The translations under genes were made by a program, and so were the position numbers. A DNA stretch of 64,000 nt from Saccharomyces uvarum (Eukaryota; Ascomycota; Saccharomycetes; Saccharomycetales; Saccharomycetaceae), in NCBI GenBank assembly GCA_947243795.1, contig OX365935.1:248001-312000 (forward strand), given 5' to 3'. Below the pieces are notes generated by a model. It was not told the DNA's origin, ran no database searches, and saw nothing but the letters and a program-made list of their open reading frames with translations. Positions 54,822 to 64,000 of this stretch are shown here, piece by piece (the first letter of the stretch is position 1; the number at the start of each line of letters is the position of its first letter).

Positions 54822-57566
54822 ATGCCTCCTCCAACTGCGCAGTTTCTGAGCAGTTCGCAAACGGGACAAAATCAAAATCAAAACCAAGCATTAGGCCATG
54901 CTGAGGAGCAGCGCCAGGACCATGGACAAGGTGCGAACCCTGTTCCGAATCAAGGCCAACAGCAACAATCACACCTACAACATCAACAACCAAGAAACGA
55001 GTCTATTTCATATTACACGAATTTCAACCAGCCACGATATTCTACAGATGCGTCGATTAATTCGTTTTTAAACATATCTGACAATGTACCAGTAGCAGGT
55101 ACTGGAGGACCCAGTACCGGTGGCACATTTTCTAATCTTCCACGACTTTCTACCTCCAGTACTCATCAAGCGCCAGACTTATCTCAGATTGGACGCGGCT
55201 TTTCCATTGTAAACAACCTTTTTCCACAACAGCAACAGCATCAACAACTTCAGCATCAGCATCTACAACAACAGCTGCAGCAACAGCAATCACAACAGCA
55301 ACCTCCCTTCAAAACACCTTCTTTTTCTACAGGATTAACGGGAAATTCTTCCCAGTTCCAGTTTCTGCCAAAAGGTGATGGTTCTTCTCAACCAACTTCA
55401 AAGAGAAATTCAGTTTATCTTGGACCTAATGACGGAGCAGATTTTGAATTTTTTAACATGCAGCAATCGCAACAATCGCAGTTTCAGCCTAGTAGCAGGA
55501 GAGAATCAAATGCAATGAGACCCCCGCTTTTAATACCAACTACTAACGCTAAAATTCAATCGAACGGCTCCAACGCTAATGGAAATATGAATGTAAGCGC
55601 CGATTACGATTCTTTTTTCAACGCCAATACAAACAGCAATAGCAGCAATCCTAATCAGAATCCATATTTTCTAAGTTCAAGAAGTAATTCTTTAAAGTTT
55701 AATCCAGACGATTTTGATTTTCAGTTCAAGAGGCGAAACTCTTCTGTTAGAGGTACTTTAGATCATGGTAATCAGAACGCCTTCATACCTGAGTCAAGAC
55801 TAAACTCTCTTTCTGTTACTAGCAAAACCAACAATGATACTGCTACCAATAATGATAATATTATCGATAACACAAACAACAGTAAAAGCAACGAAATCAA
55901 CAATGAAGATGGCAATAATAACAATAATACCAACATGAAGCACGATGATAATGATAATAATGACAGTAGTATTAATCCTACATCCAGTACTAATATCCCA
56001 AACCAAGATGACCATAGCCTTGTTTCCGTCAACAATGCAAGCAATAGCAGAAAAGACCTAAAGGAAATAGAACAGAGACTCCGAAAGCATTTAAACGATG
56101 AGGATAGTTACTCGAGTACGATAGCAAGGCCAGTAGATAAGAATTCTGACGTAGTTGAAACTAATGAAGGATCGGACCAAAATGTAGATGAATCCAGTAT
56201 GCAAACGGACGTGAACAAAAAAATGAAAAAGGATGAGTCTGCTGTATACATTAAGAATGAGACGCCCCACAACGATTCGTCAATAACAAAAGGGAACCAA
56301 GTTTCAGACGAAAGTGCATCAATAATTCACTTTTCAGGCAAAGAACCTCCAATGACTGACATGGCCTCGATAAATGACGAACCTACTAACCTGATAGGCG
56401 CGACAAAAGTCGATCAATTAATGTTAATCATTCAAGCAAGGAAGAAAGGATTTACTGAAAAAGTGAACACTACACAAGATGGCGACTTATTATTTAACCA
56501 GACAATGGACATATTACCACCTAAAAATGAACTAGTGGGGGGTGTAGAAAAGCCAAAAGGGGTACACAATACACGGACTATTAAGAAACACGAATGTCCA
56601 TATTGCCATCGACTTTTCTCACAAGCAACTCATTTGGAGGTTCACGTTCGTTCTCATATAGGGTACAAACCATTTGCCTGTGATTATTGTGGTAAGCGCT
56701 TTACCCAAGGTGGAAATTTAAGAACACATGAGCGATTACATACTGGTGAGAAGCCATATTCATGTGATATTTGTGATAAAAAGTTTTCAAGAAAAGGGAA
56801 CTTAGCTGCCCATTTAGTTACTCATCAAAAATTAAAACCTTTTGTTTGCAAGTTAGAAAATTGTGACAAGACCTTCACTCAATTGGGAAATATGAAAGCT
56901 CATCAAAATAGATTTCATAAGGAAACTTTGAATGCTTTAACGGCCAAATTAGCAGATATGAATCCATCTGAAAACATTCCACAGGAAGAACGACAATTGT
57001 TGGATTACTTTGCATCCATTTATAAAAATTCAAACAGAGGAATCAAGGGTAGGGGGAAAGGTGTAGGAACGAAAAAATCAACAATCTCCTCACCAGAAAG
57101 CCACTCTGCAAGCATAATTTTGAATTCTAACACGAACACTAATAATTCTATTGCTGCTGATGGGACTGACACTATCAATAACTCGGAAGGCAACATCGAT
57201 AGCAACAATAATAATGCGGGCTCGAATACCTTAATTTCACCTACTCAAAAAGATATGGGAACTCTACAATCCCAATTTGTCCACAACAACTTCAACAATT
57301 CTATGAACAACTCAAATCCCTCTAATCAACCAATAATAAACTATAACTACACTACACTACCTCATTCTAGATTAGGAAGTAGTAGCTCCAGCAATACTAA
57401 TAATAACAACAACAATCTTCCTGTTGCATCCGTGGGTACTGCCCCAGGTGTTTTGTTGGCGCCAGCCGCCAATAGTGACTTTGCTTTTAACTTGGAACAG
57501 TCTACTGATAATGGGAGATCCCAACAAGAACAAGTCAGATTTAAGAACATTAATTACAAGAGCTAA
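54822..57566 (+). CDS. AZF1: Azf1, C2H2 zinc-finger transcription factor
   Basis: A 914-residue factor from this start, the same length as S. cerevisiae Azf1, which activates carbon-metabolism genes on glucose and cell-wall genes on glycerol. Long Gln runs (about 130-165) and Asn runs (about 340-380 and in the C-terminal part) surround four C2H2 fingers at about 590-705: ECPYCHRLF, ACDYCGKRF, SCDICDKKF and VCKLENCDKTF each lead one. Finger residues are nearly unchanged from S. cerevisiae while the runs vary. An alternative start lies 31 codons upstream. Confidence 0.95.
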   Translation: MPPPTAQFLSSSQTGQNQNQNQALGHAEEQRQDHGQGANPVPNQGQQQQSHLQHQQPRNESISYYTNFNQPRYSTDASINSFLNISDNVPVAGTGGPSTGGTFSNLPRLSTSSTHQAPDLSQIGRGFSIVNNLFPQQQQHQQLQHQHLQQQLQQQQSQQQPPFKTPSFSTGLTGNSSQFQFLPKGDGSSQPTSKRNSVYLGPNDGADFEFFNMQQSQQSQFQPSSRRESNAMRPPLLIPTTNAKIQSNGSNANGNMNVSADYDSFFNANTNSNSSNPNQNPYFLSSRSNSLKFNPDDFDFQFKRRNSSVRGTLDHGNQNAFIPESRLNSLSVTSKTNNDTATNNDNIIDNTNNSKSNEINNEDGNNNNNTNMKHDDNDNNDSSINPTSSTNIPNQDDHSLVSVNNASNSRKDLKEIEQRLRKHLNDEDSYSSTIARPVDKNSDVVETNEGSDQNVDESSMQTDVNKKMKKDESAVYIKNETPHNDSSITKGNQVSDESASIIHFSGKEPPMTDMASINDEPTNLIGATKVDQLMLIIQARKKGFTEKVNTTQDGDLLFNQTMDILPPKNELVGGVEKPKGVHNTRTIKKHECPYCHRLFSQATHLEVHVRSHIGYKPFACDYCGKRFTQGGNLRTHERLHTGEKPYSCDICDKKFSRKGNLAAHLVTHQKLKPFVCKLENCDKTFTQLGNMKAHQNRFHKETLNALTAKLADMNPSENIPQEERQLLDYFASIYKNSNRGIKGRGKGVGTKKSTISSPESHSASIILNSNTNTNNSIAADGTDTINNSEGNIDSNNNNAGSNTLISPTQKDMGTLQSQFVHNNFNNSMNNSNPSNQPIINYNYTTLPHSRLGSSSSSNTNNNNNNLPVASVGTAPGVLLAPAANSDFAFNLEQSTDNGRSQQEQVRFKNINYKS

Positions 57567-58307
57567 TACAGTTAAGCGACATTTCCGTTATTGTTTTGCT
57601 GTAGTTAACTAAGTGTTTTTAATGCCTCTATCAGGTAGTCATAATAATCAAAAGATATTCCGTAGAGTTGAAACTAAAGACTATTTTTTTTTTCTTTTTT
57701 CACATAGTTGAAGGACTGTATGACTCTGTTTCACCTTTTTTTTTTTTGCAGTTTTTTTCTGCCTTGTTTCCCTTTTTTATTTACTTTACCTCAAAGGTTC
57801 ATTTTTAATCGACGGTTTTTTATTATATGTATATATAGATGTATATATAATGTGTATTATTCCAAGTATATTTACTTTGGGTCTATACTTTTAACTTATG
57901 TATTCTTTTATTGATAATATTTCTTTCAATCAACAGGCATCATATCAATATATCATCTGTTTATTAGTCTTCCACTTTTTTTTTTTTCGCGTTTCGTGCT
58001 TTATTCAAACATGTGAAAAATCCTTAATGTAATTAATTAGATAGATAGTCTGCACTGTTGAGTAGCAGGTGTTGTGCTTTATTATATTGAATTCACTAGC
58101 AGCCTAAATTGCTGTTCTATTGTCGTTGAATAGATTGAGGTGTTCAAACATTCTCCTTCAATTTCCAGCATTTCGCTAGGTTAAGCATTTACACTAATCT
58201 TACGGGTGCCCCTTAAGCTCTTTTATCTTTATTACCTGATTAGATCGTAAATCGTATACATAAAATTAAGACCACACTATTATTACGGAAACTTCACAAT
58301 CACTCAA
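57567..58307. other. AZF1 - YOR114W intergenic
   Basis: A 741-base tandem spacer with many T runs (57690-57790, 57974). A double SBF-type site lies at 57984-57998, about 310 bases before YOR114W. No RNA gene seen. Confidence 0.6.
57984..57998 (-). promoter_or_regulatory. double SCB (SBF) site upstream of YOR114W
   Basis: On the minus strand this reads CACGAAA directly followed by CGCGAAAA, two matches to the Swi4 box CRCGAAAA side by side, and the join contains ACGCG, the MBF core. Such pairs mark G1/S genes, the class Whi5 represses. Confidence 0.5.
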
Positions 58308-59189
58308 ATGAAGGTCACTTTATTATTGAAGGCACATTTGTCTCCCGTTAGCTACACAACAAAAAAATCTTTCCAAAGACAACTTGATCGTTCACCGTAC
58401 ACAGCCTTCCAATACTTCTTCCAACTTGAAGTCCAGAAATTGCATAATGTCTCAAAACACGAAGATATTACAAATTACGTGAAAGGCAACAGTAATTTCA
58501 AAAGATTCACAAGAAATGAATGGGACAGCATGTCATTAACCAAGAAAAGGCTTTACTATGCATCATTTTGCCAATCTATGAACATTGATGTTTGGAATGT
58601 CAGTAAAGTGGAACTCGCCAAAAGGCTAGAGATTCCTATACCAGCGATGAGTGAGTACTTGTTTTTTAGAAACAAGTTCAAGTTGAAGTTTAACTCTCAC
58701 TGGAGCGCTTTGGAACCTAATAATTGTAAGGATAACTCGAGACCATCTACCGCTAGAAAAAATGTTACAGAAATATACTCAAGAAACCGCACCACCACAT
58801 CTGTGAGCAAAATGAAACCTCGGAAACGATTGGTGGCGATGACGAGGGTTTCTTGTTCTGAGAACTTTTCAAACGATCAGTCTCATGACGCTCAGAAGCA
58901 TCTTTATGACTACATGAAAAGATTTCAGCTAATGTGTAAAGAATGCCGGTATGCTTGGAACGAAAAGGTTGATTATGACCAAAAATTGGAAATAAGAAAG
59001 AAATTACAACTATGGAGGTTGAAATTTGAGGAGATGATGGATAACGAAATACAAATATTGCAAAATAACATGGAAACCATGTCAAAATTTGGGCACAGAA
59101 GCGAGGCATACCTCACAACATCGGATCCTAATACAAATGCATCACCAAATAATATTCCTCCCATGGCATTTTTACCAAAAAAGAAATAA
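58308..59189 (+). CDS. YOR114W: YOR114W, uncharacterised protein with HMG-box-like pattern
   Basis: A 293-residue match to uncharacterised YOR114W (294). The first 29 residues have Lys/Arg, Ser/Thr and hydrophobics but almost no acid, like a mitochondrial presequence. Residues about 28-92 follow the HMG-box pattern: RSPYTAFQYFFQ, then NEWDSMSLTKKRLYY with Trp72, Met75, Lys80 and Tyr83 spaced as in Abf2. A second box-like start, SEYLFFRNKF, lies at 115-124. The C-terminal third (about 205-265) is strongly helical and Lys/Glu-rich. Function unknown; the HMG reading is my inference. Confidence 0.88.
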   Translation: MKVTLLLKAHLSPVSYTTKKSFQRQLDRSPYTAFQYFFQLEVQKLHNVSKHEDITNYVKGNSNFKRFTRNEWDSMSLTKKRLYYASFCQSMNIDVWNVSKVELAKRLEIPIPAMSEYLFFRNKFKLKFNSHWSALEPNNCKDNSRPSTARKNVTEIYSRNRTTTSVSKMKPRKRLVAMTRVSCSENFSNDQSHDAQKHLYDYMKRFQLMCKECRYAWNEKVDYDQKLEIRKKLQLWRLKFEEMMDNEIQILQNNMETMSKFGHRSEAYLTTSDPNTNASPNNIPPMAFLPKKK

Positions 59190-59359
59190 CAAGAACAGAC
59201 TGTCAGGGCATCTATAAACATTCACTAAACACTTCACTATTAAAAGAAACGATACGTATGTTTGTGTACACTTCTATAATAACAAAGTATTATTTTGAAA
59301 ACAAAATATTTGCAGTGCATATATATACGTTATATCTATAAACCAGAACGTTCAGGGCT

Positions 59360-60166
59360 TTATTGAGCCATTGTTACTTGAACATGGAAACTAACTCCCT
59401 TAGGGAAGGTTGTTTTAGGTCGCTCTGTAGGTCTATCGATAAAAGATGCCAAACAGATGACCTCTTCAGAGGAATAACCCAATGAGGATAACACGCCTCT
59501 AATAATACCCACAGGTATTTCTAAGAAGGGCTCAATCATCTTCAATTCCTCGTCTTTTGCTTCTTCACCTAAAGAAAACGATTGAATAGGTCGATAGTCA
59601 TAGTCAAGGAGATAGAAAGTTCCTCTATGGTTTGTTTTCAAATTGTCAATCTGCCTACCGAATATTTGTTTCCAAACGTCCCTACAGACGAACTTCATTA
59701 TTAATAAAAGGTCCATTTCTTTGAATTGTAAATTTGGATTGTTAGAGAATATCAAAAGTTCTGACAGCTTCGATCCAATCTGAAACCCCATATTCCTTAG
59801 CCTTGCTAGAACTCTTTCCCTTTCCACTTCTTCGACCTTATACAACTCATTTATCAAACTGTGTGAAGACATGATGTCTACAGTATGATGCTCCTCTATT
59901 TTCAATTTCTTTATCATGCTACTGATATTACCGTTCTCGGAAGTCACATTGCTTTCAGAACTAACAATGTCACCTGATATCTGTTTTTCAACTCCCATTG
60001 CCATTGGGACCATCTCATTTAAGAGCATCTGGTAAGCCGACTGACTTATTTTCGGTAATGAGTTTTCGAAGATTTGATATTGCTGCTGTGCTCTTTGCTG
60101 CTCTGTTAGTGAACCCTGTGGAACAGATTGAGAACCTTCTACATTGTTATTGTGTGTCGATGACAT
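59360..60166 (-). CDS. TRS33: Trs33, TRAPP subunit
   Basis: A 268-residue core subunit of TRAPP tethering/GEF complexes, TRAPPC6 family, same length as in S. cerevisiae. The first 25 residues are polar and disordered; the TRAPP fold covers about 35-268 with [17 protein letters not shown] and the end [11 protein letters not shown]. In yeast it specifies TRAPPIV as the GEF of Ypt1 in autophagy and at the Golgi. The start MSSTHNNN is chosen by match; two codons further upstream the frame begins at GTG. It is convergent with YOR114W. Confidence 0.96.
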   Translation of the reverse strand: MSSTHNNNVEGSQSVPQGSLTEQQRAQQQYQIFENSLPKISQSAYQMLLNEMVPMAMGVEKQISGDIVSSESNVTSENGNISSMIKKLKIEEHHTVDIMSSHSLINELYKVEEVERERVLARLRNMGFQIGSKLSELLIFSNNPNLQFKEMDLLLIMKFVCRDVWKQIFGRQIDNLKTNHRGTFYLLDYDYRPIQSFSLGEEAKDEELKMIEPFLEIPVGIIRGVLSSLGYSSEEVICLASFIDRPTERPKTTFPKGVSFHVQVTMAQ

Positions 60167-60460
60167 ATTCACTTCTAATCTTCAACGTTTGTTCCCCTCT
60201 AGGTCGATCTCTTTTATGATAAGATTTTTTTGGTCCATATTGGTAAGTGGTAAACCAAAATTCGATGATTGACGTTTTTTCCTGAAATGTCGGCGCGAGC
60301 ACTCTGAAAAATATGCCAGTATTACAAAGGTAATGTAAACTTGACGTCTAGAGATCAATTTTTGTTGATGATTGTTAAACATTTTGTTTTAATATAAATA
60401 TGTTTAATGACTTTGATAAAAAAATAATACAAATGCTATAAAAAAGGAGTGTATATTACA

Positions 60461-63400
60461 CTAGTTAGCTTTTAAAGCTGCTTCATTGGACAGACTTTCA
60501 AACAAACATGGCTTTGGCGTCAAGTCTTTTTCAGAAACGTTAGTACCCTTGATTACTTTGAATGAACCGGTACCGATTGACATAGTTTGGCCCAAAATAA
60601 TACATTCAGAAACACCTTCAACAGCATCCTTTTTCATATAAAAGGCGGCATCGAATAAATGATCTGTTGTCTTTTCAAAAGAGGCTAACTGTAAAACAGA
60701 ATCTCTCATTTTACTCAAACCGAATCTTGTAATACCTAGAACTTCACCTTTATATGTCATCACATCACCCAACAATTGAATGTGACGAGGATCGACACTC
60801 ATACCGTGATTACTCATAGTATAGTTGATTTCCCTAACGATACTGTATCTTGCAGCTTCAATACCAAGAACAGAGAAAACTTCCAAAACATGATTAGTTG
60901 TAGTTTTAGAACCAATAACACCGTCTGTACACATGACATCTCGCAGGCCGTAACCTTCTACTAACAATTCTCTTTTGCCGTCATCGCGAATGTTAATAAC
61001 CGCACGGGATATGTCAGCTAAACCCTTAACGACAACATCAGGTAGTGCACGACGTAGTTGTTGCATTCTGTAGAAAACATCATTCTCACTTGGTTCTTTC
61101 GCCGACGTAGAAATTGACTTTGCTTTATATCCCTCTGGGAACACATTAATTGCGATTTTGTCTTTACCAATAATAGTGACATCAGGTGCCTGTATTTTCA
61201 ATTTGGAAGCTCTGGTTATGGCAACTGCGATATCTTCTATGGTCAATTCCAATTGCAGTTTGTCAATGGTGCCTAAATCAATACGCACCTGGATGAATGA
61301 TAAGTTATCTTTGTAAACATCTTGGACATAATAGGCAACATCAGATAACAGTGTCTTTTCCACTCTACCTTTAACAACTCTAGCGGCTCTTTCATCGTTA
61401 TCATTGACCAGTACAGCATTGATAATAGGAGTAGAAATAACCTTAGAAGCATTGATAATTTCCTTAATACGAGGCACACCTAATGTGACGTTCATAGAAG
61501 CAACACCAGCGAAATGGAAAGTCTTCAATGTCATTTGTGTACCTGGCTCACCGATAGATTGAGCACCGATAGCACCGATGGCAGTGCCTGGCTCAAGCCT
61601 AGCTTTACGGTATTTGAAAAGGGCAATCTCCAAAAACTTTTTTACCGATTTTTTACTAATTCTATAAAGTTGGCTCACAGAAGTTCTAACATTAACAGGA
61701 ACGGCTTCATCTGGATTTATACCTTGTAATTCTTTAGGTGGAGCATCCACTAATTCTAGCATTCCTCTAGATTTTCTTAAATTAGCCAAAGTAGTGGCTT
61801 TCAGGTTAATGTACTCCCTTAGTGAACGGTAAAAGTCTCTTTCAGCATCATACTGGTCGACATGTTCTGCTTTGTCCTTGTCTTCCTCTTTGACCAAAAA
61901 TCCTCTGTTATCATATCTGACTAATCTGTCTTCTAGTGGCATTAATATTTTGTTTGCAGTTTCCATAATGGCGTATGGTAATAAACCTTCATCTTGATTA
62001 TCGAACGTGATATTGTATGCGTGGTCCCAACTCCTATTAAAATTCACTGGTTGAGCGTTACCTTCCATTTCTAGTGGATCTAAACCATCACCACCATATG
62101 TAAATTGGACAATACCATTGGCTGAGGTCCTGACTGTGTTATCATATTGACAGGATAAATCTTCTAAGGACTTCATTAATCTACGTGACATGTAACCAGT
62201 CTCTGCGGTTTTGACAGCTGTATCGACTAAACCTTCACGACCGGAAATGGCATGAAACAGAAATTCTGGAGGGGACAAACCTGAAAAGAAAGAATTCCTG
62301 ACAAAACCTTTGGATTGTGGGGTTTTTGAATTCTTGGGGAAATGTGGTAAGGAACGATCTTGGAACCCATCAGGAACACGATTACCAGAAATAATTTGTT
62401 GACCCACAACAGCCACCATTTGTGAAACATTTAATGTGGAACCTTTAGAACCACATGTTGCCATAATTAATGGCGCATTCCAATTGTCCAGTTCATTAAT
62501 ACAGACATCACCGACCTCTTCTCTAACCTTTGATAAAAACCCACCAATCTTAGCTTCCAAAGTCTGTTCTTCATTACAACCAGGTTGTGTTTCTAATTCA
62601 CCCTTATTGAATGAAGTGATTAATTCATCACACTTACGATATGCGATCTCGACTAGCTCTTCCTTCTTCTGCTTTAAATCATCAGCAGGCGTAACGTCAT
62701 TAATACCAATAGAAAACCCTCTATTACCCAAGTACCTTGCACACAACTTTGACATTCTATTCATAGCATTAGCGGCCTCTTGAGGACCATAGTCTCTTAG
62801 TATTGTATAAAACACAGAATGCTTTTTACCGTCACCCAAGACAGATTTATCCATCACCCCACTTAAAATTTGTGAACCTCTAATGACTACGAACCCGTCA
62901 TTTTGAGACATTTCACTCGGTAAAGATTTTGATTTTGGAGGAACAAAGACTTTGTTCTTTGCGTCAAGGTTGATAACAACTGGGGACTTATGACTCGGCT
63001 TTATTAGTAGTGAAAAAACTTGTTTACCCGTCCATAAATAATACGGCTTCATAATAGCAGGAGGTGGAATATCAAATTGTTCAACACCATCAGACATCAT
63101 ACACAATAATTGCGTCAACGTAGCACGGTCATAAAAGGAGTCTTTATGTGATATCAAGTATGAACCGGTAATAAAATCTTGGGTGGCCGCAATAATAGGC
63201 TCACCTGATTTAGGAGTCAATAGATTATTCTTCACACCCATCAAATTGATAGCCTCCGCACGAGCCTCTTCAGTCTGTGGAACATGTAAATTCATTTCGT
63301 CACCGTCAAAATCTGCGTTATAAGGTGTGCAAACACATTCATTTAGTCTAAAAGTTCTCCATGGACGAATCTTCGCATAATGTGACAAAATCGACAGTCT

Positions 63401-64000
63401 ATGTAGAGATGGTTGACGGTTGAATAAGACCACATCACCATCTTCCAAATGTCTTTCGATAACGTCACCAATTTGTAAATTTTTGGCCAGTTTCATACGA
63501 TCACCGTACCTTAGGTTCCTTCTTGCATCTTCATTTTTTTTCAGTAGATAATTAGCACCTGGATGAACATTGGGGCCATTTACAACTAATTCCTGTAATT
63601 TGTGTCTGTTATATCTAGTGACCTTTTCAGGGTACGTTAAAACTTTTGCTACACGATCTGGGACAGCGACTTCGTCGATAGACAAGTTTGGATCTGGGGA
63701 TATAACAGTTCTACCTGAAAAATCGACACGCTTACCAGATAAATTACCTCTAAATCTACCTTGTTTACCTTTCAGTCTTTGACAGAACCCTCTGATTGGT
63801 TTTACTTTCCCGCCTCCATTGGATGAACCTGGGAGCATAGCGGGATTAACCGAGTCTGAGTTGATGTACATTGCAACTGTTAGTTGTAAATAATCCCAGT
63901 GCTCCATCATGTTATTGATGGAAATACCCTTGTCAAGACCGGCTTTGATCAAAGACGAAGTCCAAACTATTTCTGTCAGCTTCACGGTTAAGTCATCTTC
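60461..64000 (-). CDS. RPO31: Rpo31/Rpc160, RNA polymerase III largest subunit (partial)
   Basis: The C-terminal 1179 residues of the essential 1460-residue Pol III largest subunit; the N-terminal part lies beyond the right edge, so the true start is not in the window. The catalytic Mg-binding NADFDGDEMN is encoded near 63293-63322 and the trigger-loop segment GEPGTQMTLKTFHFAG near 61503-61550. The protein ends SNEAALKAN as in S. cerevisiae. It makes tRNA and 5S rRNA with TFIIIC, whose tau55 subunit is TFC7 in this window. Confidence 0.98.
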   Translation of the reverse strand, partial: EDDLTVKLTEIVWTSSLIKAGLDKGISINNMMEHWDYLQLTVAMYINSDSVNPAMLPGSSNGGGKVKPIRGFCQRLKGKQGRFRGNLSGKRVDFSGRTVISPDPNLSIDEVAVPDRVAKVLTYPEKVTRYNRHKLQELVVNGPNVHPGANYLLKKNEDARRNLRYGDRMKLAKNLQIGDVIERHLEDGDVVLFNRQPSLHRLSILSHYAKIRPWRTFRLNECVCTPYNADFDGDEMNLHVPQTEEARAEAINLMGVKNNLLTPKSGEPIIAATQDFITGSYLISHKDSFYDRATLTQLLCMMSDGVEQFDIPPPAIMKPYYLWTGKQVFSLLIKPSHKSPVVINLDAKNKVFVPPKSKSLPSEMSQNDGFVVIRGSQILSGVMDKSVLGDGKKHSVFYTILRDYGPQEAANAMNRMSKLCARYLGNRGFSIGINDVTPADDLKQKKEELVEIAYRKCDELITSFNKGELETQPGCNEEQTLEAKIGGFLSKVREEVGDVCINELDNWNAPLIMATCGSKGSTLNVSQMVAVVGQQIISGNRVPDGFQDRSLPHFPKNSKTPQSKGFVRNSFFSGLSPPEFLFHAISGREGLVDTAVKTAETGYMSRRLMKSLEDLSCQYDNTVRTSANGIVQFTYGGDGLDPLEMEGNAQPVNFNRSWDHAYNITFDNQDEGLLPYAIMETANKILMPLEDRLVRYDNRGFLVKEEDKDKAEHVDQYDAERDFYRSLREYINLKATTLANLRKSRGMLELVDAPPKELQGINPDEAVPVNVRTSVSQLYRISKKSVKKFLEIALFKYRKARLEPGTAIGAIGAQSIGEPGTQMTLKTFHFAGVASMNVTLGVPRIKEIINASKVISTPIINAVLVNDNDERAARVVKGRVEKTLLSDVAYYVQDVYKDNLSFIQVRIDLGTIDKLQLELTIEDIAVAITRASKLKIQAPDVTIIGKDKIAINVFPEGYKAKSISTSAKEPSENDVFYRMQQLRRALPDVVVKGLADISRAVINIRDDGKRELLVEGYGLRDVMCTDGVIGSKTTTNHVLEVFSVLGIEAARYSIVREINYTMSNHGMSVDPRHIQLLGDVMTYKGEVLGITRFGLSKMRDSVLQLASFEKTTDHLFDAAFYMKKDAVEGVSECIILGQTMSIGTGSFKVIKGTNVSEKDLTPKPCLFESLSNEAALKAN

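Overview
The window is a gene-dense stretch of budding-yeast nuclear DNA. I read 31 protein-coding genes (30 whole, one cut by the right edge), one tRNA and one spliceosomal intron, with no transposon, LTR or CRISPR. Gene content and order match, from memory, the right arm of Saccharomyces cerevisiae chromosome XV from WHI5 (YOR083W) to RPO31 (YOR116C). Many residues differ from the S. cerevisiae proteins, and low-complexity parts of WHI5, VAM3, RAS1 and AZF1 differ a lot. This points to another member of the genus Saccharomyces, probably one of the more distant ones (kudriavzevii, arboricola or uvarum/eubayanus side), but I cannot fix the species. Post-duplication paralogue genes (RAS1, RPS7A, LEU9, INP53, TCB1) fit a post-genome-duplication yeast.

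Layout. 0.4-2.6 kb: WHI5 (G1/S repressor) and LPX1 (peroxisomal lipase) in an unusually GC-rich block. 2.8-7.6 kb: OST3 and TCB1, convergent. 8.2-13.6 kb: tRNA-Asn, YVC1, VPS21, PTC5. 14-24.9 kb: TMA46, ECM3, CMR2 (DIP2 family), ARF3, RKI1. 25-32 kb: a long RKI1/RPS7A divergent promoter, RPS7A with its intron, YOR097C, NUP1. 32-38 kb: KTR1, CRC1, RAS1, OST2. 38-45.5 kb: PIN2, VAM3, RGS2, LEU9. 45.9-57.6 kb: INP53, TFC7, YOR111W, CEX1, AZF1. 58.3-64 kb: YOR114W, TRS33 and the C-terminal four-fifths of RPO31.

How the genes relate. There is no operon logic, but themes recur. Two oligosaccharyltransferase subunits (OST3, OST2) and a Golgi mannosyltransferase (KTR1) act in glycosylation. VPS21, VAM3, ARF3, TRS33, INP53 and TCB1 act in membrane traffic and lipid contact. 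RPO31, TFC7 and CEX1 make or export tRNA. TMA46, RKI1 and RAS1 each carry a PAC element (two with RRPE) in the promoter, the signature of the ribosome-biogenesis regulon; RPS7A has tandem Rap1-like sites.

I found no hidden mobile or defence system. The most interesting leads are these: the uncharacterised YOR114W, which shows an HMG-box-like pattern after a possible mitochondrial presequence and has a double SBF-type site upstream; the NUP1/KTR1 promoter, with Abf1, Cbf1 and Tbf1 sites packed in about 100 bp; a 32-codon upstream ORF whose stop overlaps the WHI5 start; a strong G-quadruplex motif between TMA46 and ECM3; and a possible N-terminal extension of AZF1.
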